From Mesorhizobium sp. M1D.F.Ca.ET.043.01.1.1 (lineage in GTDB: Bacteria > Pseudomonadota > Alphaproteobacteria > Rhizobiales > Rhizobiaceae): 64,000 nucleotides of DNA. A program made the translations under genes and the position numbers. A model generated the notes under the pieces. It was given only the letters and a program-made list of their open reading frames with translations, was not told the DNA's origin and did no database searches. How positions within the stretch are numbered: the stretch's first letter is position 1; each line of letters opens with the position of its first letter. The stretch covers positions 1,922,001 to 1,986,000 of the forward strand of contig NZ_CP034444.1 of NCBI RefSeq assembly GCF_003952385.1, read 5' to 3'. Of this stretch, positions 25,623-33,563 are shown piece by piece.

Positions 25623-28337
25623 ATGGAACCCAGCCTAGCCCGCTATATCTGGAGGCACACCAGAAAGCAGCAGATCTGGATATTGATGATCGTCCTACTG
25701 TCGATGATCCCCTATTTCATGTCCTTCGACCTGCCGAAACTGATCGTCAACGGCCCGATCCAGGGCAGGGGCTTCGAGCAACCGGGCTCGACCCAGCCAT
25801 TCATGAGGTTGCACTATGACCTGCCGTTCATCGGCGAGGTCCTGTTGTTCTCCGGTTTTCAGCTCGGCCGCAAGGCAACGCTGCTTGCCCTGAGCATTGT
25901 GTTCCTCTTGCTGGTCGTCATCAACGGTCTGTTCAAACTCTACATCAACACCTACAAGGGCCGCCTCGGCGAGCGCATGCTGCGCCGTATCCGCTTCGAT
26001 CTGGTCGATCGTGTGCTGCGGTTTCCGCCTATTTACTTCAAGCGGGTGAAATCCGCCGAAGTGGCGACCATGGTGAAGGACGAGGTGGAGCCGCTGGGCG
26101 GCTTCATCGGCGATGCCTTCCTGCAGCCGGTGCTGCTCGGCGGCCAGGCGCTGACGGCCATGCTGTTTATCATGGTCCAGAACGTCTGGCTCGGAATGAT
26201 AGCGGTCGTGATCGTGGTGATCCAGATCGTGCTCATCCCGCGAATGCGGCGGCGGCTGCTCGTGCTCGGGCGCCAACGGCAGTTGACAGCGCGCGCGCTT
26301 TCGGGCCGGGTTGGCGAAATCGTCGACGGCATAGGCGCGGTTCACGTCCACGATACGTCAAACTACGAGCGAGCCGACATAGCATCCCGGCTCGGGCTCA
26401 TCTTCAAGATCCGCTTCGATCTTTACCAATGGAAATTCATGGTAAAGTTCCTCAACAATTTTCTCGCGCAGCTCACGCCCTTTCTGTTCTACATGATTGG
26501 CGGGTACCTGGTTATCGGAGGACGGCTGGACGTCGGCCAGCTCGTGGCGGTGATCGGCGCCTACAAGGACCTGCCCGGACCGATGAAAGAACTGATCGAC
26601 TGGGATCAGGATCGGCAGGATGTTCAAGTCAAATATCAGCAGGTCGTTGAACAGTTCACCGTCGAGGGTCTCATTGCGCCGGGAATCGCAGCGCTGACCG
26701 TCGACAATCCCGGTCCGATGACCGACCCCCTCTCAGCGATCGGTCTGTCCATAGCAGACGATGGCGGCGCAATGCTCCTCGACCGTATCTCCCTGCAGGT
26801 CAAGCCGGGTGAGACGGTTGCGCTGGTCAGCACCGCAACAGGCGGAGCGGAGGCGCTTGCCGAAGCCTTCGCGCGGCTGAGCTGGCCGAGCAGTGGAAAG
26901 GTCACTTCGGGCGCCGATGACCTGCTTGAACTCCCCGAAGCGGTGACCGGCCGGCGCATGTCCTACGCCTCGTCGGATGTTTTCCTATTCCAGGCAAGCC
27001 TCCGCGATAATCTGCTCTACGGCTTGAAGCATGCGCCGCTGACATCAGTGCCTTATGACGGCGCAGCGGCAGACCAGCAGCGTTGGAACATCGAAGAGGC
27101 GCGCCGGTCGGGCAATCCGGATCTCGATGTCCACAGCGACTGGGTCGACTATGCTTCCGCCGGCGCTACCGGCCCGCACGACCTCTTTGAAGCCGTGCGC
27201 CAGGTCCTCGACGCGGTTCTTCTGTCGCGCGACATTCTGGATCTTGGCTTGCGCTCTTCGGCCGACCTCACGCGTCACACGAAACTTGCCGGGCGGATCG
27301 TCGAACTCCGTGCGGCGCTGCGAACCCGGCTGGAAAAAGAAGGGCTGAGCGGGCTGGTGGTTCCTTTCGAACCGGGCGCCTACAACAAGGAAGCGGCGAT
27401 CGGCCAGAACCTGCTCTTCGGCGCCGCCGCCGGCCCCGAACTGGCCGACAGGGCTCTGGCGGCCAATCCTTATTTCGCGTCGGTGCTGAAGCAAGCCGGC
27501 CTCGATCGCACGCTCTACGAAATGGGCATGGATATCGCCGAACAAGCGATCGAGCTGTTTGCCGACCTGCCGCCCGATCACCCTTTCTTCCAGCAACTCG
27601 CCTTCATGAGCGCCGAGGAGATACCAGCTTACGAAACCTTGCTGCAACGGCTCAAGAACCGTCCCTACGAGACGGTCTCGGAGAACGACCGCGCCATGAT
27701 CGTCACCTTGAGCTTTGCCTATATCGAGCCCCGGCATCGCTTCGGCCTGCTGAGCGACGAATTGATGAACAAGATAGTCGCCGCACGCAACCAGTTCTAT
27801 GAAGACCTGCCGCCCGAGCTGCAAAACGCGGTCGAACGCTACGATCCTGCCAAATACATTGCCGCGGCTACGGTCATGGACAATGTCCTGTTCGGGCGTC
27901 TGGGCAGCAACCATCCCGACGCGCCGGACCGCATACGCTCCATCGTCTATGACATTCTTGATGAACTGGGGCTTTATGCCGAACTGCTGGATGTCGGTTT
28001 GGACTTCAACGTCGGTGCCGGCGGCAGGCGGTTGACCGGTGGACAGCGACAGAAGCTCGATGTTGCCCGGGCCCTGCTCAAGCGTCCCGATTTTCTCATT
28101 CTCAACCGGCCGCTGTCGGCGCTCGACCAGCGCGTGCAGGACAAGGTGCTGCAAAACGTGCTCGAGGAAGCCAGACGCGACGGCCGTTCGCCGGCAATTG
28201 TGTGGGTCGTGACCAATCCGGCAATGGCGATGATGTTCGATCGCGTTATCGTCTTCGACTCGGGTCGCTTGGTGGAAGACGGACCACACGAGACACTTTT
28301 GGCAGGGAACAGTACTTTCAAGGAACTGCTCTCATAG
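25623..28337 (+). CDS. ABC exporter-like protein with catalytically dead ATPase and large insert
   Basis: The protein is 904 residues; AAGGA lies about 12 bases upstream of the ATG. Residues 15-310 look like a type IV exporter membrane domain. The ATPase starts near 370, but where Walker A should be the sequence is LVSTATGGAEAL (no GK[ST]). The Q-loop Gln is Ser (YASSDVFLFQ), Walker B is FLILNRPLSALD (Asp to Asn, Glu to Arg), and the H-loop His is Asn (WVVTNPAMAM). Only LTGGQRQK and SALD survive. Between the Q-loop and the signature an insert of about 270 residues carries two further NLLFG-type motifs (about 596 and 734) echoing NLLYG at 463. A regulatory or scaffolding exporter-fold protein is likelier than a pump. 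A cyclic-nucleotide sensor gene follows. Confidence 0.88.
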   Translation: MEPSLARYIWRHTRKQQIWILMIVLLSMIPYFMSFDLPKLIVNGPIQGRGFEQPGSTQPFMRLHYDLPFIGEVLLFSGFQLGRKATLLALSIVFLLLVVINGLFKLYINTYKGRLGERMLRRIRFDLVDRVLRFPPIYFKRVKSAEVATMVKDEVEPLGGFIGDAFLQPVLLGGQALTAMLFIMVQNVWLGMIAVVIVVIQIVLIPRMRRRLLVLGRQRQLTARALSGRVGEIVDGIGAVHVHDTSNYERADIASRLGLIFKIRFDLYQWKFMVKFLNNFLAQLTPFLFYMIGGYLVIGGRLDVGQLVAVIGAYKDLPGPMKELIDWDQDRQDVQVKYQQVVEQFTVEGLIAPGIAALTVDNPGPMTDPLSAIGLSIADDGGAMLLDRISLQVKPGETVALVSTATGGAEALAEAFARLSWPSSGKVTSGADDLLELPEAVTGRRMSYASSDVFLFQASLRDNLLYGLKHAPLTSVPYDGAAADQQRWNIEEARRSGNPDLDVHSDWVDYASAGATGPHDLFEAVRQVLDAVLLSRDILDLGLRSSADLTRHTKLAGRIVELRAALRTRLEKEGLSGLVVPFEPGAYNKEAAIGQNLLFGAAAGPELADRALAANPYFASVLKQAGLDRTLYEMGMDIAEQAIELFADLPPDHPFFQQLAFMSAEEIPAYETLLQRLKNRPYETVSENDRAMIVTLSFAYIEPRHRFGLLSDELMNKIVAARNQFYEDLPPELQNAVERYDPAKYIAAATVMDNVLFGRLGSNHPDAPDRIRSIVYDILDELGLYAELLDVGLDFNVGAGGRRLTGGQRQKLDVARALLKRPDFLILNRPLSALDQRVQDKVLQNVLEEARRDGRSPAIVWVVTNPAMAMMFDRVIVFDSGRLVEDGPHETLLAGNSTFKELLS

Positions 28338-28525
28338 GGCGTTGGAAATTCAGATAGGATCATTCTGCCGGTGGGAACTTGCTGCAGCATCAAGGATTGA
28401 AGTTCCAGCCGGTCGGGCTCGCCACCTTTCGCGTGGCTCGTTTCGCCATCCGGAAACAGATTTATTCCATCCGGGTGTCGGTTGTTCTAGTCTCGCAGGC
28501 GTGAATTTAGGGAAGGTTTGCGACA

Positions 28526-28975
28526 ATGCTGCTCAAGGATGAGGTTGGAATGCTGCAACGCGTTCCCTTGTTCTCCGGCATAGAGCCGGCAAAGCTCAAG
28601 CTGCTTGCGTTCACGTCCGATCGCGTGAGCTACAGCGCGGGCGAGATCCTTTTCCGGCAGGGCGACGAGGGAGACGCCGCCTATGTCATCCTTTCAGGCA
28701 AGGCGGATATTCTGGTCGATTCCGACAGCGGACCGATAAAAGTTGCCGAACTGCTGCCAAATTCGATCGTTGGCGAGATCGCCATATTGTGCAACAGCTC
28801 CCGCACGGCCAGCGTCAGAGCCGCAAGTCCGCTGGAAGCCTTGAGAATCCGCAAGGATCATCTCCTGAGGCTTATGAGGGAGTTCCCGGAAATGACCATC
28901 GAGATGGTGCGGGTCCTCGCCGATCGCCTAAGCCATACGACCGCGGATCTGATCGACGCACGGAGCGCCAAGTAA
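28526..28975 (+). CDS. Stand-alone cyclic nucleotide-binding domain protein
   Basis: The protein is 149 residues, almost only a cNMP-binding beta-roll: LFSGIEPAKLKLLAF, RQGDEGDAAYVILSGKADI, and the phosphate-binding cassette IVGEIAILCNSSRTASV, which keeps the GE..L...R..A arrangement needed for cAMP or cGMP. A C-terminal helix follows, but no helix-turn-helix DNA-binding domain, so it is not a Crp-type regulator by itself. It presumably senses a cyclic nucleotide and acts on a protein partner. It lies 188 bp after the pseudo-ABC gene and 75 bp before a metallo-beta-lactamase-fold gene, all in the same direction. Several nucleotide cyclase genes are within 25 kb. Confidence 0.9.
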   Translation: MLLKDEVGMLQRVPLFSGIEPAKLKLLAFTSDRVSYSAGEILFRQGDEGDAAYVILSGKADILVDSDSGPIKVAELLPNSIVGEIAILCNSSRTASVRAASPLEALRIRKDHLLRLMREFPEMTIEMVRVLADRLSHTTADLIDARSAK

Positions 28976-29050
28976 CCAGTGACGCGCGCTTGATCCTAGC
29001 CGTTGTGATGGAACTGGCTGCCACGGGCGACTGGACTGCGAAGGGGTAGC

Positions 29051-29905
29051 ATGGACGACGACGTTTTTCTGGTCAGGTTTTGGGGCGTGCGCGGCAGCAT
29101 TTCGGTATCGGGGCCAGAATTCTCCCGCTATGGCGGCAACACAATCTGCATTGAGATGCGATGCGGCAAACATACGCTTCTGTTCGACGCGGGCTCCGGC
29201 CTACGGCCTGCGGGCCACGCGCTTCGGGCGTCGGGCGTGACCGATTTCGACCTGTTTTTCACCCATTGCCATTACGATCACATCATCGGGTTCCCGGCTT
29301 TTACGCCGATCTATGATCGGAGCGTCAAGGTGACGCTTTGGTCCGGGCATCTTGCAGGACGCATGACGACCCAGCAGATGATCGATGAGTTCATGCGGCC
29401 GCCATGGTTTCCGGTGAGGCTCGATATCTGCAAGGCAAGGCTCGACTGCCGCGATTTCGTATCCGGAGACGTGCTTCGGCCGCGTGAGGGGGTGGTGGTG
29501 CGAACCGGCAGTCTTATTCATCCGGGCGGCTGCGTGGGCTACCGGGTCGAATGGGGCGGCCGCGTCGTGGCGGTGATCACAGACACCGAGCACGAACCGG
29601 ACCTGCTTGACCAGACGGTGCTCGGCCTGATCGAAGATGCCGATCTCGTCATTTACGATTGCACCTACACCGAGGAGGAGATGGAACGCCGCCGCGGTAA
29701 CGGGCACTCGACATGGCAAGAGGGCGTCAAGCTCTGTGAGACGGCCGGTGCGCGAGGGCTTGCGCTGTTCCACCACGATCCGTCTCGCACCGACGACCAG
29801 CTGGACGAGATCGAGAAAATGGCCAAAGACAGGTTTGCCGGCGCTTTTGCCGCGCGGGATGGCCAGACGCTCGAATTTCCAGTCTCATTGCGCAAAAAGG
29901 GCTGA
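29051..29905 (+). CDS. Metallo-beta-lactamase-fold hydrolase
   Basis: The protein is 284 residues. The N-terminus VRFWGVRGSISVSG and YGGNTICIEM, then THCHYDHIIGFP (the HxHxDH metal site), a later His (SLIHPGG), TDTEHEP and LFHHDPSRTDDQL define the branch of the fold related to PhnP and to class II cyclic-nucleotide phosphodiesterases. All metal ligands appear present, so it should be an active phosphodiesterase-like hydrolase. Placed 75 bp behind a cyclic-nucleotide sensor, it might remove the same signal, but that is an inference from position. Its stop codon lies at the edge of a dispersed repeat. Confidence 0.88.
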   Translation: MDDDVFLVRFWGVRGSISVSGPEFSRYGGNTICIEMRCGKHTLLFDAGSGLRPAGHALRASGVTDFDLFFTHCHYDHIIGFPAFTPIYDRSVKVTLWSGHLAGRMTTQQMIDEFMRPPWFPVRLDICKARLDCRDFVSGDVLRPREGVVVRTGSLIHPGGCVGYRVEWGGRVVAVITDTEHEPDLLDQTVLGLIEDADLVIYDCTYTEEEMERRRGNGHSTWQEGVKLCETAGARGLALFHHDPSRTDDQLDEIEKMAKDRFAGAFAARDGQTLEFPVSLRKKG

Positions 29906-29970
29906 GCGGTTTTCCTGTTTTGACGCAATTCCGGACGGAAAACCGTTTCACACTTTTCTTGGAATTGCTC
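29903..29970 (+). repeat. Dispersed ~100-bp repeat, partial copy
   Basis: It has the right two-thirds of the element: TTGACGCAATTCCGGACGG, AAAACCGTTTCACAC, TTTTCTTGGAATTGCTC. It lacks the left palindrome. It abuts a full copy, making a tandem pair as at 7821-8036. Confidence 0.8.
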
Positions 29971-30073
29971 AGAGCGGTCCACCGTTTCACGGAAACGGCA
30001 AACCGCTCTATCTCCTTGTTTTGACGCAATTCCGGACGGAAAACCGTTTCACACTTTTCCTGGAATTGCTTTA
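29971..30073 (+). repeat. Dispersed ~100-bp repeat, full copy
   Basis: It starts AGAGCGG, has the CCGTTTC/GAAACGG hairpin, then CTATCTCCTTGTTTTGACGC, AATTCCGGACGG and CACTTTTCCTGGAATTGCTT. Read on the minus strand its end encodes AIPGKV and a TGA stop, which is the C-terminus of the deacetylase gene. Confidence 0.85.
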
Positions 30074-30825
30074 GCGGCGCTGCGCTCGATCAACGTTGTG
30101 ACAGGAAGCCATGCGCAGGCTTCGGTCTGCGCGGTGACTGTGAACAGCCGTTCAAGGAAAAGCCAGGCCGATTCATCGTGCACGAGATGGTGGGTGAGCA
30201 GGCCGACCGGTTCGCCGCCGTCGAATGCATGCTGCAATTGCGCGACGATAGCCTGAACCAACAGGCCATGATCGCGGCATCCGCGCGTGCCATGCCAATC
30301 CATGATGTCGACATTACTGTTGATGACCGCCAGCGGAGCCGGCTTCGGCGGTCCATAGACCGACAATGCCGCAAATCCGATCGATCCAAGGTCGGGTACC
30401 AAGCCGGCGTCGATCCTGTTCCAGGGCGGCACCAGCATCGGAACGGCACGTGCGCCGTGCAGGCCGATCACACGCGACAGCCCGCGAGCCAGATCATCGA
30501 GCACCGCCTGGCGTGGCCGATGCGGGCCAAGCTCCTGCTTCTTCTGGCCCCCGGGCGCATGATTCCGGTGCGCCCAGCCATGGATGGCGACCGTGGCTTG
30601 CGGCGCCTCGTCGAGCCGCGCGGCAAGCGTCTCATCAGTCGGGGCCGGAATGACGGCCAGCGTGACCGGTACCGCGAATTCACCGGTGTGGCCGAGCAGC
30701 CGATCAAGCGCAGGCGTCGGAGCCACGGCGTCATCGTCGCGCAGCCAGAACTCCGCCTTACGCCCCGCCCGTCGTCGGCGCGCCAACTCTTCCACCAGGG
30801 GTTGCCAGATCCGATCGGATGTCAT
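30049..30825 (-). CDS. Polysaccharide deacetylase-like protein
   Basis: The protein is 258 residues. EFWLRDDDAVAP near residue 25 supplies the acidic metal and base residues, VAIHGWAHRNHAP the two metal His, and VPPWNRID the later groove motif, as in the NodB-homology superfamily. The fold should remove acetyl groups from a glycan, but the exact substrate is unknown, and the DDD wording is that of a divergent branch. It overlaps the upstream glycosyltransferase gene by four bases (ATGA), so the two are translated together. The last seven residues and the stop codon are encoded by a dispersed repeat, so the original end may have been replaced. Confidence 0.8.
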   Translation of the reverse strand: MTSDRIWQPLVEELARRRRAGRKAEFWLRDDDAVAPTPALDRLLGHTGEFAVPVTLAVIPAPTDETLAARLDEAPQATVAIHGWAHRNHAPGGQKKQELGPHRPRQAVLDDLARGLSRVIGLHGARAVPMLVPPWNRIDAGLVPDLGSIGFAALSVYGPPKPAPLAVINSNVDIMDWHGTRGCRDHGLLVQAIVAQLQHAFDGGEPVGLLTHHLVHDESAWLFLERLFTVTAQTEACAWLPVTTLIERSAAKAIPGKV

Positions 30826-31910
30826 GAAACCGGGATCTTCGCAAGAAGCTCGGCCAGACGCACCGCCGCAGCACCGAGAGAACGTTCTTCGAAGATGAAA
30901 CGTCTGGCTTCCGCAGCCATGGCGGTTCTTTCGTCGTTACGGACCAGAAGCCTTTCAATGGCGGAAGCGAACGCCGCCACATCGCCCGGCGGGGTGAGAA
31001 ACCCGGCCTGGCCATTCCGCACGACCTCCGGCACGCCGGCGATGTCCTGGGCCACCACCGGAAGGCCGGCGGCCTGTGCTTCGAGATAGGCAATGCCATA
31101 GGCCTCGCCGAAACCCGGCCAGACGTAGATTCCCCCGCTGTAGAGGACATCCGGCACGGCGGCTGGCTCGATCGCGCCGAGCCATTCGATACGCTCGGCG
31201 GGCAAGCCGGCGAATTGCGCCTTGACCTCGTCACGGGCCGGCCCGTCCCCGACGATCGACATCGTCCAGGACAGGTGGGCGATCGAACCGAGCGCCTGCG
31301 CCAGCATGCGATAGCTTTCGAGTTTGTCGCCTGGGCGCATCATGGCGACGGTGACGAGGCGCGTCCGACAACTCCGTGCCGGCGTTTCCCGGAATGCCGA
31401 TGTGTCGATGAAGGGCGAAAGCATGCCGAAAGCGGCGTCGGGTATCGCGCCTGCCAATCCCTGGCGATCCCTTTGCGTGAAGCAGATGTTCAGCGCCGCC
31501 TGCTCGACGGCTCGCGCCACCAGCGCTTGCGTGTCGGCCCACAAGCCGGCGTTGCGCCGCCTCGAATAGGAGGCTTCCGCTGTCACATAGGGAACGGCAA
31601 AGGCCGACGCCAGCTCGGGCCCGATCAGGTCGGGCGCCTTGTAGTAGGGATGATAGGAGAACCAGAGATCGGGCTTGCCGTCACGATCCCAAAGCCGTGT
31701 CAGCCGCGCGACTTCCTTTTGGGCCTCGATCCTGAGCGCATCGAAACTTTCCGGCTCCTGTTGGCGTAGATAGAAGCGCAATTCGGAGGCCAGTTCGACG
31801 CTGTGCCCTCCGCGCTCCAGCGCCTTGATCAGCGCCCGTGCCATCTGGCGGTCGCCGGAGGCAACGGGGTCATTGGGTGACTTCAGCGGCGCATAGAAGG
31901 CAATTCGCAT
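30822..31910 (-). CDS. Family 4 glycosyltransferase
   Basis: The protein is 362 residues. The N-terminus MRIAFYAPLKSPNDPVASG and the phrase DRQMARALIKALERGGHSVEL are typical of GT4 proteins. The C-terminal donor site reads GIYVWPGFGEAYGIAYLEAQAAGLPVV and VPEVVRNGQAGFLTPPGD, with the E-x7-E pair intact. It should act in the cytoplasm on a nucleotide-sugar donor. Its end is fused by ATGA overlap to the deacetylase gene, which suggests that the sugar added here is trimmed by that enzyme. This two-gene unit is divergent from the DUF3095 gene. Confidence 0.9.
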   Translation of the reverse strand: MRIAFYAPLKSPNDPVASGDRQMARALIKALERGGHSVELASELRFYLRQQEPESFDALRIEAQKEVARLTRLWDRDGKPDLWFSYHPYYKAPDLIGPELASAFAVPYVTAEASYSRRRNAGLWADTQALVARAVEQAALNICFTQRDRQGLAGAIPDAAFGMLSPFIDTSAFRETPARSCRTRLVTVAMMRPGDKLESYRMLAQALGSIAHLSWTMSIVGDGPARDEVKAQFAGLPAERIEWLGAIEPAAVPDVLYSGGIYVWPGFGEAYGIAYLEAQAAGLPVVAQDIAGVPEVVRNGQAGFLTPPGDVAAFASAIERLLVRNDERTAMAAEARRFIFEERSLGAAAVRLAELLAKIPVS

Positions 31911-32003
31911 CGCCGGAACCTATCATCGGAAGGCCGGCGCAAGTCAATTTCGAAGCATGATCGACTTCACCTGCAAGCAGTGGGAATGTGCTATCTGATG
32001 CTC

Positions 32004-33164
32004 ATGGAAACAGCTATCGCGTCCGACCCGTTTGTCGCTTCCCTGCCGGTCTTCGCAAAGTTCGAAAGCGTTGCCGATATCGACAACTATCGACCTCTCC
32101 CCGACGGCTGGGCGCTGGCCACCGCCGACATCGTCGGCTCGACCAAGGCGATCGAGGCCGGGCGCTATAAAACCGTCAATATGGCCGGCGCCAGCGTCAT
32201 TTCGGCGCTGCTCAATGCGCTTGGTCGGCAAGATCTTCCTTTTGTCTTCGGCGGCGACGGCGCGCTCGTGGCGTTCCCCGGCTCGGCGCTGGAGATCACC
32301 CGCAACGCGCTGGCGGCCGTCCAGAGATGGGTGGCGGACGAACTGGACCTGACCTTGCGCGCCGCAATCGTGCCGATAAAGGACATAAGAGCGCAAGGCC
32401 TCGACGTTCGCGTGGCGAGGTTCCAGGCCTCCGAAGCGGTCTTTTATGCCATGTTCGCCGGCGGTGGCGGCAGTTGGGCGGAAGCCGAGATGAAAGCGGG
32501 GCGCTACCGCATCGATCCCGCGCCGGCCGGCGCGCGGCCGGACCTGACCGGCCTCTCCTGCCGCTGGAACCCTATCGAAGCCCGGCATGGCGAAATCGTC
32601 TCGATCATCGCCATACCGCGGGCTTCGCGCGACTTGCGCGGTTTCCAGTTGCTGGTTTCCGACATCATCGCCCTTGCCGGCAGGCAGGAGCGCGACGGTC
32701 ACCCGGTGCCGGCGAGCGGGCCGAGCTACAGTCTGCTGCCCGCCGGTCTCGATATCGAGGCGCGGGCCGTGGCGCCGGTCGGACGGCGGTGGCTGGCGAA
32801 GCTGTGGGTGGTGTTCCTGATGACGCTTACGGCTGTCACCGATCGATTTGGCTGGACGATCGGCAGGTTCGATCCGAAGATCTACAAACGCGACGTGGCC
32901 AGCAATTCGGACTTCCGCAAGTTCGACGACGGCTTGAAGATGACCATCGACGTCGAGGCGGATGTGTTGCAACGGATCGAGAGCCGGCTGAAACAGGCGG
33001 AAGAAGCGGGCATCTGCAGCTATGGCCTGCACCGCCAGAAATCGGCCCTGATGACATGCCTGGTCGCCTCGCCGCTGCAGCGAGATCACCTTCATTTCAT
33101 CGATGGCGCGGCCGGCGGCTACGCGATGGCCGCCGCAAGCCTGAAGGCGAAGGCGGCAATCTGA
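32004..33164 (+). CDS. DUF3095 nucleotide-cyclase-like protein
   Basis: The protein is 386 residues from METAIASDPF; ATG codons at 31986 and 31998 are equally possible and none has a clear ribosome-binding site. The N-terminal half resembles a class III cyclase: WALATADIVGSTKAIEAG supplies the first metal Asp and FVFGGDGALVAFP the second. The C-terminal half (FDPKIYKRDVASNSDFRKFD and DGLKMTIDVEADV) is the part that defines DUF3095. Catalysis has not, to my knowledge, been shown for this family. A polar segment around residue 270 (WLAKLWVVFLMTLTAV) is hydrophobic enough to touch the membrane. It begins about 95 bp from the divergent glycosyltransferase gene. Confidence 0.82.
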   Translation: METAIASDPFVASLPVFAKFESVADIDNYRPLPDGWALATADIVGSTKAIEAGRYKTVNMAGASVISALLNALGRQDLPFVFGGDGALVAFPGSALEITRNALAAVQRWVADELDLTLRAAIVPIKDIRAQGLDVRVARFQASEAVFYAMFAGGGGSWAEAEMKAGRYRIDPAPAGARPDLTGLSCRWNPIEARHGEIVSIIAIPRASRDLRGFQLLVSDIIALAGRQERDGHPVPASGPSYSLLPAGLDIEARAVAPVGRRWLAKLWVVFLMTLTAVTDRFGWTIGRFDPKIYKRDVASNSDFRKFDDGLKMTIDVEADVLQRIESRLKQAEEAGICSYGLHRQKSALMTCLVASPLQRDHLHFIDGAAGGYAMAAASLKAKAAI

Positions 33165-33195
33165 CGACGACCGGCCCGAGAGACGCCGGTGAAGG

Positions 33196-33300
33196 CTAGG
33201 GCAATTCCCGGAAAAGTTTGAGCGGTTTTCCGTCCGGAATTGCGTAAAAACAAGGAGATAGGGCGTTTCTCCGTTTCCGTGAAACGGTGAAACGCGCTAC
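33196..33300 (-). repeat. Dispersed ~100-bp repeat, inverted copy
   Basis: Read on the minus strand it has the standard order: left palindrome (GCGTTTCACCGTTTCACGG), TATCTCCTTGTTTTTACGC, AATTCCGGACGG and TTTTCCGGGAATTGCC. It begins about 30 bp after the DUF3095 stop codon. The remaining 260 bp up to the next gene hold no supported gene. Confidence 0.85.
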
Positions 33301-33563
33301 GGCGTCCGAGCCGGCGAATTTTTGCCCGATGTCAGGATGGTGATTGCACTTAGCAAGCAGCCTCTCCACATAACGCCGCAGAGAATAGATGCAGTCGCGC
33401 CTGCTCCCCGGCCGCAAGGACAGTCATCCGGGAACCTCTTCGCCGCTTTTGCCGTCGGAGCCGGCCCCGTTGCCGTCGGGAATCCTAGCTTTGGGTCGTT
33501 GGCGCACTGTGTTATGGCGGATCAAAGGACGATGGCTCCGTCTTCGACGGGTTTCGGGATAGC

